Below are positions 43,714 through 53,411 of a stretch of 64,000 nucleotides of DNA, piece after piece (position 1 is the first letter of the stretch; every line of letters begins with the position of its first letter). The position numbers and the translations under genes were made by a program. This stretch comes from Nocardia kruczakiae NBRC 101016. GTDB taxonomy: Bacteria > Actinomycetota > Actinomycetes > Mycobacteriales > Mycobacteriaceae. The notes beneath the pieces are model-generated. The model searched no databases. It saw only the letters and a program-made list of their open reading frames with translations, and was not told the DNA's origin. The stretch spans positions 124,001 through 188,000 of the forward strand of contig NZ_BDBL01000002.1 in NCBI RefSeq assembly GCF_001612965.1. The letters run 5' to 3'.

Positions 43714-44921
43714 TGAGCCATCCGAGCCCGCTGATCCCGCCGGCGACTCCGCTGCTGGATGTCGAGGCCGTCATCGCCGACCCGACCGCCCGGGTGGTGG
43801 TGTGCTGCGGCTCCGGCGGGGTCGGCAAGACCACCACCGCCGCGGCGATCGCCCTGCGCGCGGCCGAACAGGGCCGCAAGGTCGTGGTGCTGACCATCGA
43901 CCCGGCGCGGCGGCTGGCCCAGTCCCTGGGCGTCAGCGACCTCGGCAACGCTCCTCAGCGCGTCCAACTGCCCGAGACGGCCAAGGGTGAGCTGTACGCG
44001 ATGATGCTCAACATGCGCCGCACCTTCGACGACATGGTGCTCGAGCACACCAGCCCGGACAAGGCCGAGCAGATCTTCGCCAACCCCTTCTATCAGACCG
44101 TCGCCTCCTCCTTCGGCGGAACGCAGGAGTACATGGCGATGGAGAAGCTGGGCCAGCTGGTCGCCAAGCGCGAGTGGGATCTGGTCGTCGTGGACACCCC
44201 GCCCTCGCGCAACGCCCTGGACTTCCTCGACGCGCCCAAGCGGCTCGGCAATTTCCTCAACGGCCGGATGATCCGCGTCATCATGGCGCCCGGCCGCGGC
44301 GTGGGCCGCTTCGTCACCGGCGCGATGAGCCTCGCCGTGCGCGGGGTGTCCACGGTCGTGGGCGGGCAGATGCTCAAGGACGCGTCGCTGTTCCTGCAGT
44401 CCCTGGAGTCGATGTTCGGCGGCTTCCAGGACCGCGCCGAACGCACCTACGCCATGCTCTCGCGGCCCGGAACCCATTTCGTGGTGGTCGCCGCGGCCGA
44501 GCCGGACGCGCTGCGCGAGGCGTCGTTCTTCGTGGATCGGCTCTCCACCGACGGAATGCCGCTGGCCGGGCTGGTTCTCAATCGCACCCATCCGGTGCTG
44601 TGCACCCTCTCCTCGGCTCAGGCGACCGCCGCCGCGGACCGGCTGAGCACCGGCCCGGGCAGCGCCTCCGACGGCACCTCGAAGGAGGCCGTGGCCGCCG
44701 CGGACGCCGCCACCGATCCCGCGACGCTGACCGCCGACATCCTGCGCATCCACGCCCATCGCGCGGTCACGGCCAAACGCGAACAACATCTGCTGCACCG
44801 CTTCACCGGCGCCCATCCGCGGGTGCCGATCGTGACGGTGACCGCGCTGCCGTTCGAGGTGTCCGATCTGGACGCGTTGCGTGCAGTCGGCGAACAGCTC
44901 GCCGGATCCGGCGCGGCCTGA
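43713..44921 (+). CDS. ArsA/GET3-like ATPase, second of a pair (Rv3680-like)
   Basis: A 402-residue ArsA-type ATPase, P-loop GSGGVGKT (33-40), [16 protein letters not shown] switch. It starts in the last base of the first ATPase's stop (TGATG), so translation is coupled and a complex is likely. The middle region (about 185-240) has a Gly/Met-rich segment like the substrate-binding groove of GET3-like proteins. Convergent with whiB4, with hairpins between. Confidence 0.92.
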   Translation: MSHPSPLIPPATPLLDVEAVIADPTARVVVCCGSGGVGKTTTAAAIALRAAEQGRKVVVLTIDPARRLAQSLGVSDLGNAPQRVQLPETAKGELYAMMLNMRRTFDDMVLEHTSPDKAEQIFANPFYQTVASSFGGTQEYMAMEKLGQLVAKREWDLVVVDTPPSRNALDFLDAPKRLGNFLNGRMIRVIMAPGRGVGRFVTGAMSLAVRGVSTVVGGQMLKDASLFLQSLESMFGGFQDRAERTYAMLSRPGTHFVVVAAAEPDALREASFFVDRLSTDGMPLAGLVLNRTHPVLCTLSSAQATAAADRLSTGPGSASDGTSKEAVAAADAATDPATLTADILRIHAHRAVTAKREQHLLHRFTGAHPRVPIVTVTALPFEVSDLDALRAVGEQLAGSGAA

Positions 44922-44934
44922 ATTCTCCAATGGT

Positions 44935-45008
44935 GATGACGTGCGGCCCCGATTCCGCACGTCATCGGGCGAAAAACGGTCCGAGCCCGCACCCGCGGAC
45001 TCGGACCG
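44935..45008. terminator. Two hairpins between the ArsA pair and whiB4
   Basis: First hairpin: 12-bp arms GATGACGTGCGG and its complement (44935-44966). Second: CGGTCCGAG/CTCGGACCG (44977-45008). One may serve each convergent gene; A-run GAAAAAC between them gives a T-run for the minus-strand gene. Confidence 0.7.
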
Positions 45009-45021
45009 TACGACTACTCGA

Positions 45022-45345
45022 CTACATCGCGACCTTCTGCTGACGCTGGGCGCGGAAGAAGTCCGCCCAGGAGGTCACCTCGGGATGCTGCTTGAGCAGC
45101 GCACGCCGCTGCCGCTCCGTCATCCCACCCCACACACCGAATTCGACTCGATTGTCGAGGGCGTCGGCACCGCACTCCATGAGCACCGGGCAGTGCCGAC
45201 AGATGGTGGCCGCCTTGCGCTGGGCGGCACCACGCACGAACAACTGGTCGGGATCCACTTCCTTGCATCGGGCCTGGGACACCCAGGCGATTCTCGCTTC
45301 GGCCTGCTCCACGTCCAATCGAGCGATGGGGGTAGTCATGTGCAT
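45022..45345 (-). CDS. whiB4: WhiB4 iron-sulfur redox regulator
   Basis: A 107-residue WhiB protein. Cluster ligands Cys27, 49, 52 and 58 (C-x21-C-x2-C-x5-C) and the GVWGG turn (70-74), then a basic DNA-binding tail. M. tuberculosis WhiB4 (Rv3681c) senses O2 and NO and represses antioxidant genes. The ATG at 45345 has AAGGGG 8 bases upstream; the next Met two codons later is also possible. Divergent from ponA2. Confidence 0.94.
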   Translation of the reverse strand: MHMTTPIARLDVEQAEARIAWVSQARCKEVDPDQLFVRGAAQRKAATICRHCPVLMECGADALDNRVEFGVWGGMTERQRRALLKQHPEVTSWADFFRAQRQQKVAM

Positions 45346-45613
45346 TTGGTGTGCCCCTTTGCAGTCCGAACACCGGGTCAACGGCGCTCCGGAATCGCGT
45401 GCAGCCCACAGCAACCCAACCCCGCTGCGCTCCGCACCACATTCCACTTTGAGTGTTAGCTCTATCACACTGGGTTCTCAATCTAGGTAAAGGTATGGGC
45501 CCAGCGCAAGACCGTGCCCGTAATTTCTGGTACGCCCGTCCCTGCGGAGGCCGCGCGACCAGGCGTCATGGCGCGCCGCCGACCGCGCACCGCGCGTGTG
45601 ACGGCGGGCCAAT

Positions 45614-45619
45614 TAGGCT
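45614..45619 (+). promoter_or_regulatory. -10 box of ponA2, leaderless
   Basis: TAGGCT is seven bases before the ponA2 GTG, with no ribosome site between. Confidence 0.55.
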
Positions 45620-45626
45620 GGGGCGC

Positions 45627-47990
45627 GTGCCGATCTCACAATCGCTCGCGAGGCTCGCCGGCGCCTGCGTCCTAGCGGCCGTACTCGTCGCCGGATTGCT
45701 GTTCCCGCTCGCCGGCGGCTTCGGGTACCTGTCGAACCGCGCAGCCGATGCCGTGGACAACGTTTCCGCGGAATTGGTGGAGGGCACCGCACCGGCGGTG
45801 TCGACGATGGTCGATGCGACCGGAGCCCCCATCGCGTGGCTGTACGAGCAGAGACGTTTCGAGGTCCCCAGCGACAAGATCTCCAACGATATGAAGTTGG
45901 CGATCGTCTCCATCGAGGACAAACGCTTCGCCGAACACGGCGGCGTCGACTGGCAGGGCACGCTGCGCGCATTCCTGACCAACACCTCGAGCGGTGAAGT
46001 CCAGCAGGGCGCCTCGACCATCGACCAGCAGTACGTGAAGAACTTCCAGCTGCTGGTGGTCGCGAAAACCGACGCCGAACGCCGTGCCGCCATCGAAACC
46101 ACGCCGGCCCGTAAACTGCGCGAAATCCGGATGGCGCTGACCTTGGAGAAAGAACTCACCAAGGACGAGATCCTCACCCGCTATCTGAATCTGGTGCCGT
46201 TCGGCAACGGGTCCTACGGCATTCAGGACGCCGCGCAGACCTATTTCGGCGTCGACGCCAAGGATTTGAAGGTCGCGCAGGCCGCCATGCTCGCCGGCAT
46301 GGTCCAGTCCAGCTCCAAACTCAACCCGTACACCAACCCCAAGGGCGTGTTGGAGCGGCGTAATACCGTGCTGGACACCCTGATCCAGAACATTCCGAGC
46401 AGGGCCGACGAATTCCGGGCCGCGAAGGAACAGCCGCTGGGTGTGCTGCCGGAGCCCAAGGGCCTGCCGCGCGGATGCATCGCCGCAGGTGACCGGGGAT
46501 ATTTCTGTGATTACGCGCTGCAGTACCTGGCCAATTCCGGCATCAGCAAGGATCAGATGGACAAGGGCGGATATCTGATCCGCACCACCTTGGATCCGGC
46601 GGTGCAGAATTCGGTCAAGGCCGCCGTCACGGCGAACACCGATCCGAATCTGGAGAATATCGCCGAGGTCATGAGCATCATCGCTCCCGGCCAGGACTCC
46701 CATCACATCCTGGCGATGACCTCGAGCCGCACCTACGGTCTGGATCAGGGCGCACATCAAACCGTCCAACCGCAGCCGTATTCGATGGTCGGTGACGGCG
46801 CCGGATCGATTTTCAAGATCTTCACCACGGCCGCCGCGATGGAGAAGGGCCTCGGCACCAGCGCGCAGCTGGATGTGCCCTCGTTCTTCGCCGCGAAGGG
46901 TATGGGTAACGGTGGCGCCCCGGGCTGTCCGCCCGCCACCTATTGCGTGAAGAACGTCGGCAATTACAGATCTCCGGAGTCGGTGACCGAGGCGTTGGCG
47001 CAGTCACCGAATACCGCGTTCGTCAAGCTCATTCAGGACGTCGGCGTGACACCGACGGTCGATATGGCGGTACGGCTCGGGATGCGTTCCTACACCGAAG
47101 CGGGCACTTCCGGCCACGGCAATCAGAGCCTGGCGGACATGATCAAACAGCAGAATCTGGGCTCGTTCACCCTGGGCCCGGTCGCGATCAATCCGCTGGA
47201 ATTGTCCAATGTCGCCGCGACGCTGGCCTCCGGCGGAAAGTGGTGCCCGCCCTCGCCGATCGCCGAGGTGATCGACCGCGACGGTAAGCAGGTGCCACTC
47301 ACCCAGCAGGCCTGTGAACAGGTCGTCGAGCCCGGGCTGGCGAATACGCTGGCCAATGCGCTGAGCCAGGACGCCGTGGGCGGTACCGCGGCCGGTTCCG
47401 CACATGCGGTGGGCTGGAACGCCCCGGTCTCGGCCAAGACGGGAACCACCGAAACCCACCGGTCCTCGGCATTCCTCGGCTTCACCAATTCGATGGCCGG
47501 CGCCGCCTACATCTACGGCGACTCCCCGACGCCCGGCGAGATCTGCTCGTTCCCGCTGCGTACCTGCGGTGACGGCAACCTCTACGGTGGTAACGAACCG
47601 GCTCGCAGCTGGTTCGGCGGTATCAAGCCGGTACTCGACAAATTCCCGCCGCCCGCATTGCCGCCGCTGGACGACAAATACGTGCGCGGCTCGAACAACG
47701 CGCAGATTCCGGATGTGAACGGTATGTCGGAGTCCGAGGCCCGCTCGGTGCTCATCGGCGCCGGCTTCCAGGTGTCGACGGTCACCACGCCCGGGTCGGC
47801 GGCGAAGGGGACGGTCACCGCTACGACGCCGAACGGCTCGGCCATTCCCGGATCGGTGATCACAGTGCTCGTCAGCGACGGCACCCAGCGGGAGATTCCG
47901 CGCCCCGGACCGCCGCCCGCGCCGCCGATGCTCCCGGGTCTGCCGCAGATACCGAGGCTGCCACCGATTCCGATTCCGATCCCCCGGTAG
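45627..47990 (+). CDS. ponA2: Penicillin-binding protein PonA2 (bifunctional class A PBP)
   Basis: A 787-residue class A PBP. One N-terminal membrane helix (about 8-30), a glycosyltransferase domain with catalytic Glu97 in EDKRFAEHGG and GASTIDQQ (about 128-135), a transpeptidase with Ser394-xx-Lys397 (GSIFK), SPN (460-462) and KTGT (604-607), then a PASTA domain (about 694-762) and a Pro-rich tail. It builds peptidoglycan; the mycobacterial PonA2 supports survival in stress and dormancy. The GTG at 45627 is chosen over a longer frame without conserved sequence. Confidence 0.95.
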   Translation: MPISQSLARLAGACVLAAVLVAGLLFPLAGGFGYLSNRAADAVDNVSAELVEGTAPAVSTMVDATGAPIAWLYEQRRFEVPSDKISNDMKLAIVSIEDKRFAEHGGVDWQGTLRAFLTNTSSGEVQQGASTIDQQYVKNFQLLVVAKTDAERRAAIETTPARKLREIRMALTLEKELTKDEILTRYLNLVPFGNGSYGIQDAAQTYFGVDAKDLKVAQAAMLAGMVQSSSKLNPYTNPKGVLERRNTVLDTLIQNIPSRADEFRAAKEQPLGVLPEPKGLPRGCIAAGDRGYFCDYALQYLANSGISKDQMDKGGYLIRTTLDPAVQNSVKAAVTANTDPNLENIAEVMSIIAPGQDSHHILAMTSSRTYGLDQGAHQTVQPQPYSMVGDGAGSIFKIFTTAAAMEKGLGTSAQLDVPSFFAAKGMGNGGAPGCPPATYCVKNVGNYRSPESVTEALAQSPNTAFVKLIQDVGVTPTVDMAVRLGMRSYTEAGTSGHGNQSLADMIKQQNLGSFTLGPVAINPLELSNVAATLASGGKWCPPSPIAEVIDRDGKQVPLTQQACEQVVEPGLANTLANALSQDAVGGTAAGSAHAVGWNAPVSAKTGTTETHRSSAFLGFTNSMAGAAYIYGDSPTPGEICSFPLRTCGDGNLYGGNEPARSWFGGIKPVLDKFPPPALPPLDDKYVRGSNNAQIPDVNGMSESEARSVLIGAGFQVSTVTTPGSAAKGTVTATTPNGSAIPGSVITVLVSDGTQREIPRPGPPPAPPMLPGLPQIPRLPPIPIPIPR

Positions 47991-48000
47991 CGATACGCGA

Positions 48001-48035
48001 GAGGCCGGCGAATGTGCGACACATTCGCCGGCCTC
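48001..48035. terminator. Bidirectional terminator between ponA2 and yqeY
   Basis: 16-bp perfect arms GAGGCCGGCGAATGTG and complement with a CGA loop, in the gap between convergent genes. Confidence 0.8.
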
Positions 48036-48053
48036 CTGCTTTGTCCGGTGAAG

Positions 48054-48518
48054 CTACAACCGGGCTTTGACCGCGGCCGAGATCCGCGAGCCGTCCGCCC
48101 GCCCCGCGGCCAGCGCCGTCGCGACCTTCATGACCTGGCCCATCTGCTTCATGCCCGGACGCTCGCCGAGCTGCTCGGCCACATCGGCGATGGCGGTGTC
48201 GGCGATGTCGGCGACCTCGGCTTCGGTGAGCGGTGTCGGCAGATATTCGTCGATGATCTCCTGCTCGGCGCGCTCGTTGGCGGCCAGCTCGCCGCGACCG
48301 TTCTGTTCGTAGACGACGGCCGCCTCATTGCGCTTCTTCGCCTCCTTGCCGAGGACCGCGATCACCTCGGCATCGGAGAGCTCCTTCGCCTCGGTACCGG
48401 CGACCTCGGCGTTCTGCACGGCCGCCAGCAGCATGCGCAGCGTGCTGAGGCGCAACGTGTCCTTGGCCTTCATCGCCGCGGTCAGATCGGCGCGCAACTT
48501 CGATTTGAGTTCCGACAT
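48054..48518 (-). CDS. GatB/YqeY domain protein
   Basis: A 154-residue protein of the YqeY family, related to the tail of GatB and binding tRNA: LRADLTAAMKAKD, LSTLRMLLAA, YLPTPLTEAE and GQVMKVA. Its role is not known. The ATG at 48518 follows TAGCGT by seven bases, so the mRNA is probably leaderless. An upstream extension in frame is not supported. Confidence 0.92.
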   Translation of the reverse strand: MSELKSKLRADLTAAMKAKDTLRLSTLRMLLAAVQNAEVAGTEAKELSDAEVIAVLGKEAKKRNEAAVVYEQNGRGELAANERAEQEIIDEYLPTPLTEAEVADIADTAIADVAEQLGERPGMKQMGQVMKVATALAAGRADGSRISAAVKARL

Positions 48519-48525
48519 GCGCCAC

Positions 48526-48531
48526 ACGCTA
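48526..48531 (-). promoter_or_regulatory. -10 box of the yqeY-like gene, leaderless
   Basis: TAGCGT, seven bases before the ATG on the minus strand. Confidence 0.5.
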
Positions 48532-48654
48532 GCCGGTGCGCGCGGACCCTCCCACCGCATTTCCGCGTGTCGAGCCGGGTGGACGGGCACAGCTACGCCC
48601 CACAAACCGGATGCCTGTGCGGAATCACACTCGGTATTCGTCACAGTGGTCGCC

Positions 48655-48660
48655 TATTCT
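48655..48660 (+). promoter_or_regulatory. -10 box of the metallophosphoesterase gene, leaderless
   Basis: TATTCT is followed by six bases and the ATG, the same spacing as before the HAD gene at 28924. Confidence 0.6.
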
Positions 48661-48666
48661 GGGCTG

Positions 48667-49653
48667 ATGCCCGTATTCTCGTCCCCCGCACTTCGACGAG
48701 CAGCGCTGGGCTCCGGAGCTAAGGTCGCCGCCGCGGCCGCCGGTACCGCAGTGGCCGGAATCGGCTATGCCTCGCTGATCGAACGCAATGCCTTCGTCCT
48801 GCGCGAGGCCACGATGCCGGTGCTGCAGCCGGGCTCGTCGAGCCTGCGTGTGCTGCACATCAGCGACCTGCACATGACGCCCGGCCAGAAACTCAAACAA
48901 GCCTGGGTTCGCGAACTCGCCGCCCTGGAACCGGACCTGATCGTCAACACCGGCGACAATCTCGCGCATCCGAAGGCGGTGCCCGCGGTGGTGCAGTCGC
49001 TGACGGCGTTGCTCTCCCGTCCGGGCATCTTCGTGTTCGGCAGTAACGACTACTTCGCGCCCGTCCCGAAGAATCCGCTCAAGTACTTCGACAAGAACCA
49101 CAAGCGCGTGCACGGCGATCCGCTGCCCTGGCAGGATCTGCGCGCGGCGTTCACCGAACGCGGCTGGCTGGATCTGACGCATGTGCGGCGCGACCTCGAG
49201 GTCGCCGGAATCAAGATCTCCACGGCCGGCGTCGACGACCCGCACCTGGCTCGCGATCGCTACGACACGGTCGCCGGCTCGCCGAATCCCCTGGCCGATC
49301 TGAGCATCGGACTCACCCATTCGCCCGAACCGCGGGTGCTCGATCGGTTCGCCGGTGACGGGTACGACCTCGTGCTGGCCGGCCACACCCACGGCGGGCA
49401 GCTGTGCCTGCCGGGATTCGGCGCGCTGGTCACCAACTGCGGTATCGATCGGTCCCGGGTGAAGGGGCCGTCGCGCTGGGGTGCGCACACGCGGCTGCAC
49501 GTGTCCGCCGGTCTGGGCACCTCGCCGTGGGCGCCGTACCGCTTCTGCTGCCGCCCCGAGGCGACCTTGCTGACGCTGGTCGCCGCCCCGCCGAAAGGCC
49601 CCGTCGCCGACAGTGGCCATGGCGTCTCGGAATCGGAGGCCGTGGCGCGCTAG
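48667..49653 (+). CDS. Metallophosphoesterase (Rv3683-like)
   Basis: A 328-residue calcineurin-like phosphoesterase. Motifs HISDLHM, NTGDNL, GSNDYF and GHTHGGQ supply the two-metal site, with a conserved His between. A hydrophobic N-terminal helix (about 12-30) probably anchors it. Close relatives include YkuE- and UDP-diacylglucosamine pyrophosphatase-like enzymes, which act on phospholipid or cell-envelope substrates. The ATG at 48667 removes a long non-conserved extension. Confidence 0.92.
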   Translation: MPVFSSPALRRAALGSGAKVAAAAAGTAVAGIGYASLIERNAFVLREATMPVLQPGSSSLRVLHISDLHMTPGQKLKQAWVRELAALEPDLIVNTGDNLAHPKAVPAVVQSLTALLSRPGIFVFGSNDYFAPVPKNPLKYFDKNHKRVHGDPLPWQDLRAAFTERGWLDLTHVRRDLEVAGIKISTAGVDDPHLARDRYDTVAGSPNPLADLSIGLTHSPEPRVLDRFAGDGYDLVLAGHTHGGQLCLPGFGALVTNCGIDRSRVKGPSRWGAHTRLHVSAGLGTSPWAPYRFCCRPEATLLTLVAAPPKGPVADSGHGVSESEAVAR

Positions 49654-49692
49654 GGTGGCGTGCCGAGGCACGACATCAGGCAGGGGTACACG

Positions 49693-51321
49693 GTGAACAG
49701 TGGGTTCGAGCGGAACGACGACCCGACCGCGCGACGAGAACCCACTCCGGACTCGAACGAGACCCCGCCGACACTGGCGATCCGGCGGGTGCCGGGCGCG
49801 AATTTCCCTGTGTCACAAGGGTCTCCGTGGGCCCGGCCCGGGTCGGCGCCTACGGCTCCCGGCGGCCCGGCCGAACCCGGGCGATCCGGCTCTCCGGCCG
49901 AACCTATGAAGCCCGCGTCGCCGGACGCGGGCCGGTCGTCCGGGTCGCTGTTCGACGGGAACAACGCTGCCGGAGGGCAATCCGCGCCGCTCCATCCGTG
50001 GTCGCCGCAGGGCGGCGCGAGCGGAGACGCCTCTCGCGGCCCGAATGCCGACCCGGGTTCCGGCAACGGTCAGCCGAATTCCGGTGCCCCTACCGCTTTC
50101 CAGGCGCCTCGTATCGGGCCTGAGGGGTCGGCGCCCCACCATCCCGACGTTCCTCCGACCTCGCCGGGCACGCCGCCGGGCTTCGCTCCGTCGCCGCACG
50201 GTTTCGGCACCCCGGGTGGGCCCGGCGGGTCGCACAACCCGAATCCCTTCGGCGGGCAGTGGAATTCCGGTGCGCCGGGCGCACCCTCGGGGCCGGGCGG
50301 ATCCGATGCGCCCACCACCGCCTTCGGAGCCCAAACCGGGATGCCGCCGTGGCCGGGCAGCGCGATGCCGGGCGCGAATACTCCCTCCCAGCAACAGTTC
50401 TCGGCGCCGCCGGGTAGCGGTCGCCCCGAGCCGGATTGGCAATTGGGGGTCGGATCACACCCCGCACCGCAGCAGGCGTCCTGGGGGCCACCGACAGCCC
50501 AGCATCCGCACACCGCACTGCTGCAGGTACCGGCCGAGCAGCCGCCCCGGCGGCGAAAGGCTCTGCTGCTCAGCGTAATAGGAGTGCTTGTCGTCGTGGC
50601 GATCGGCGCGACCGTGGCGGTGGTCGCGAGCCGGCATTCCGACTCGCCGGCCGCCGCGGGGTCCGGCAAGCCGTCCATGGTCAGCGCGCTCAGTAGCGAA
50701 AACCAGCCTCCCCCACCGCCGTCGCGGCCGCAACAGACCGCGCCGCAGCAGTCTGCGCCGAAGCCGCAGCCCGGCGCCGCGCCTCCGCCGATGGTTCCGG
50801 GCTACCAGGTCGTTCAGATCCTCGATCGCGGTGCGGCCTACGACGCCCCCGCGGAGTGGAAGGTCGATCCGGTCGGTACCGCCGCCTGGGGTTCGGGATC
50901 GAATCCGCTGGAAATCGCCGGCTTGGCACAGGACGGCAAGAACTACTGCCCGAACTACACCCGGACCAACGCCTTCCTCACCATGTCTCCTCAGGCGGAC
51001 CCGGCCGCGGCCGCCGCCGATATCGGGGCCCGGATGGCCAAGTTCGGCTGGTCGAACGCCACCGTCGCCGCCCCGGCCCCAGCCCAGCCGATGGTTTCGC
51101 TGGACGGACAGCTGCACGGCGCCTTCGTCGAGACCACCGGCAGCGCGCCGCCACCGGCCCCCGGCTGCGCCACGACCTTCGCGGTCTACACCTTCGCCTT
51201 CCCCAGCGAGAACGGGAACTTCGTCATGACCGTCGCCGCCGACACCGGCGTCGACAAGTCCGTGGACAAGGAAACCGCCAAGCGCATCCTCTCCACCATC
51301 CGCCCCCTGCCTGCCCGCTGA
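49693..51321 (+). CDS. Proline-rich single-pass membrane protein with C-terminal extracellular domain
   Basis: A 542-residue protein. Residues 1-280 are Pro/Gly/Ser-rich and disordered; RRRK then a membrane helix at about 293-315; a Pro/Gln linker; and a C-terminal globular domain with Cys (CPNYT, PGCATTF), like actinobacterial DUF8017-type proteins. It would have the disordered part inside and the domain outside. No catalytic motif was recognised. The GTG at 49693 has AGGGGT upstream; a longer GTG at 49660 is less supported. Confidence 0.72.
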   Translation: MNSGFERNDDPTARREPTPDSNETPPTLAIRRVPGANFPVSQGSPWARPGSAPTAPGGPAEPGRSGSPAEPMKPASPDAGRSSGSLFDGNNAAGGQSAPLHPWSPQGGASGDASRGPNADPGSGNGQPNSGAPTAFQAPRIGPEGSAPHHPDVPPTSPGTPPGFAPSPHGFGTPGGPGGSHNPNPFGGQWNSGAPGAPSGPGGSDAPTTAFGAQTGMPPWPGSAMPGANTPSQQQFSAPPGSGRPEPDWQLGVGSHPAPQQASWGPPTAQHPHTALLQVPAEQPPRRRKALLLSVIGVLVVVAIGATVAVVASRHSDSPAAAGSGKPSMVSALSSENQPPPPPSRPQQTAPQQSAPKPQPGAAPPPMVPGYQVVQILDRGAAYDAPAEWKVDPVGTAAWGSGSNPLEIAGLAQDGKNYCPNYTRTNAFLTMSPQADPAAAAADIGARMAKFGWSNATVAAPAPAQPMVSLDGQLHGAFVETTGSAPPPAPGCATTFAVYTFAFPSENGNFVMTVAADTGVDKSVDKETAKRILSTIRPLPAR

Positions 51322-51377
51322 CCAGCGGATTTAATGATCCGCTCCCCCCTGCTGTAAGCTACGACAGGCTCAACTCA

Positions 51378-51452
<75 letters not shown>

Positions 51453-51472
51453 TCGTGTGTGGAGACACGGCA

Positions 51473-51511
51473 GAGGCCCTGACCAATCCACTGGTCAGGG
51501 CCTCTTGCTTT
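51473..51511 (+). terminator. tRNA-Pro terminator
   Basis: 13-bp arms GAGGCCCTGACCA / TGGTCAGGGCCTC (51473-51504), followed by TTGCTTT, a classic intrinsic form. Confidence 0.8.
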
Positions 51512-51615
51512 GCCGGATGCGCATCGGGGTCGGTTTCGGGAGACTTCACCATCCACGGCCCGATCCTCTGGGCGCGCTCGCTTCCCATTTCCGGGACCAC
51601 CGGAACTCCTTGTGC

Positions 51616-51621
51616 TACAAC
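51616..51621 (+). promoter_or_regulatory. -10 box of the repeat-protein gene, leaderless
   Basis: TACAAC lies seven bases before the GTG start. Confidence 0.5.
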
Positions 51622-51628
51622 TTTGTTC

Positions 51629-52027
51629 GTGGTGGCACTCATCGGCTTGATGGCGATCTTGGGGATCATCATCCTCATCGCGGGAGCGGTTCTGTTGGTC
51701 GTCAGTCTGGTCAAGGCGTCCGGGCGGAGGCAGGGTGGTGCTGTGCCGGTGGCACCGCAGAACCAGGATCTGCCGATGTGGACGCCGCCGCAGAACCAGA
51801 ATGTGCCGCTGTGGACCCCGCCGCAGAACCAGGATGTGCCGCTGTGGTCGCCTCCGCAGAACCAGAATGTGCCGCTGTGGACCCCGCCGCAGAACCAGGA
51901 TGTGCCGCTGTGGTCGCCTCCGCAGAAGCAGGACGTCCCGCTGTGGAGCCCGCCGCAGCAGAATTCGGCCCAGCAGAATTCGGCCCAGCAGCCGCAGACG
52001 CCGTATTGGTCGTCCGGACCGCGGTAG
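51629..52027 (+). CDS. Membrane-anchored protein with tandem PPQNQDVPLW repeats
   Basis: A 132-residue protein. An N-terminal membrane helix (about 3-27) is followed by GRRQGG and six 11-residue repeats, consensus PPQNQ(D/N)VPLW(S/T), then Gln/Asn-rich NSAQQ copies and a YWSSGPR end. The repeats make a low-complexity tail. Codons within repeats are nearly identical, which suggests recent expansion by slippage. No homologue recognised; function unknown. The GTG is chosen because it immediately precedes the membrane helix. Confidence 0.6.
   Translation: MVALIGLMAILGIIILIAGAVLLVVSLVKASGRRQGGAVPVAPQNQDLPMWTPPQNQNVPLWTPPQNQDVPLWSPPQNQNVPLWTPPQNQDVPLWSPPQKQDVPLWSPPQQNSAQQNSAQQPQTPYWSSGPR
51752..51949 (+). 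repeat. 33-bp tandem repeat inside the repeat-protein gene
   Basis: Six units of 33 bp, coding 11 residues each, starting at 51752. Units 2-3 and 4-5 read as the same 66-bp pair (NV-LWT then DV-LWS). A 12-bp CAGAATTCGGCC doublet follows at about 51957-51982. Confidence 0.9.
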
Positions 52028-52069
52028 ACCGGCGACGGGCCCGAGGCAGCAGCGCGGGGCGTACCGTCC

Positions 52070-53338
52070 TCACTCCAGATTCGCCAGCATCTCGCGCTGG
52101 TGCCGGTAGCCGATGGTTTCGTAGCCGACCACGGTGATGAACGGGGAGATCATCACGACCAGCAGGCAGACGGAGATCGATACGCCGAGCGCGGCCAGGA
52201 CGACCGCGACGGCCAGAACCACGGCCGTGAGGGTCAGCAGCAGGATGTGGAACGGGTCGGGCGCCGACAGCAGCAGCGTGTGCAGCAGGTAGACCATCAG
52301 CAGGTAGACGCCGACCGGCAGCGCCAGGGCCAGGACCACCGCGACCGGGCCGATACGGGAGTGGTGCTCGAGTGACAGGCCCGCGACGTGCAGGCCCGCG
52401 CCGGCGCCGGCGATACCCATGTAGAGCGGGATGTGGCCGTATCCGAACAGGTAGCCGCGGTTGCGGCGGTGCACGAGGATCTCGCCGAACGGAGTGGTGA
52501 AGTACACCCACCACATGCCGAAGGTCAGGCCCACACCGGCGACCACGATCGCGATCGCGTCGGCGCTCCAGTTCGCACCGTCGCTGCCGCCGAGCAGCCC
52601 ACCCGAGGAGGCCACCGTGCCGACCACGCCCTCACCGAGCGCGATGATGGCGAACAGGCTGTAGCGTTCGGCGACGTGGTGCGGATGCCACGGGGTGCCG
52701 CTCGCGCGGCCCTGGGTCAGCACCGGTACGAGCAGTTCCAGCACGCCGAGCAGCACGCATCCCACACCGGCCACGAGCAGCGGCATGTGGACGAATCCGA
52801 TAATCACCCAACCGATTTGGGCGATGATCGTCCAGCGGATACTCCCGTAGCCGACGTGCCGGAAGGGGGGCGACTCCCGTCCGGCGCGCCACCACTGCAG
52901 CACCATCGCGATCCGCATCACGATGTAGCCGACGACCATCACCCGCACGTCGAGGTGATCGCCCACGTCGACCGAATGGAACATCGCGGGCAGGCCGAGG
53001 GCGAAGACCACGACGCCGATCATCACCACCATGGTGAGCACGCGGTACAGCCAGTCGTCGGTGTCGAACGCGGAGGCGAACCAGCTGAAATTGATCCAGG
53101 CGTTGACGATGGCGAACATCGCCAGCACGAAGGCGACCACCGCCTTGCCCGCATGCCCGTCGGCCACCATCTCGGCGAAATACGACGCCGAGGTGCCGAC
53201 CGCGACCACGAAGGTCAGATCGAACAGCAGCTCCAGCGGTGAGGACACCCGTCCGGGTTCGTCGGGATCGCGGCCGGTCATCGGGATGCGGCGGTGCGCC
53301 GGCCCGCGGGCGCCGCCGGTGGTCACGGAGTCGCTCAT
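52070..53338 (-). CDS. ltrA: Low-temperature-requirement A (LtrA) family protein
   Basis: A 422-residue protein with about 11-12 membrane helices. The LtrA signature LELLFDLTFVVAVG is at about 35-50, with HVAERYSLFAIIALGEGVVG in the middle. It was first linked to growth at low temperature in Listeria; the molecular role is not known. An ATG at 53338 is used; a GTG two codons earlier is possible. Confidence 0.9.
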   Translation of the reverse strand: MSDSVTTGGARGPAHRRIPMTGRDPDEPGRVSSPLELLFDLTFVVAVGTSASYFAEMVADGHAGKAVVAFVLAMFAIVNAWINFSWFASAFDTDDWLYRVLTMVVMIGVVVFALGLPAMFHSVDVGDHLDVRVMVVGYIVMRIAMVLQWWRAGRESPPFRHVGYGSIRWTIIAQIGWVIIGFVHMPLLVAGVGCVLLGVLELLVPVLTQGRASGTPWHPHHVAERYSLFAIIALGEGVVGTVASSGGLLGGSDGANWSADAIAIVVAGVGLTFGMWWVYFTTPFGEILVHRRNRGYLFGYGHIPLYMGIAGAGAGLHVAGLSLEHHSRIGPVAVVLALALPVGVYLLMVYLLHTLLLSAPDPFHILLLTLTAVVLAVAVVLAALGVSISVCLLVVMISPFITVVGYETIGYRHQREMLANLE

Positions 53339-53411
53339 GGGCACCGATGATGCCGTACCGGCGGGTCGGCTCGCCTCTTACCGACCCGCCGGGGCACGAC
53401 GTGCGTGCGCG

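Noticed and set aside
42676-44921. Arsenite resistance operon
   Set aside because: Two ArsA-like ATPases but no ArsB, ArsR or ArsC; the pair matches Rv3679-Rv3680, not an ars locus.
51752-51949. CRISPR-like array
   Set aside because: The repeats are contiguous and in frame inside a coding gene with no spacers.
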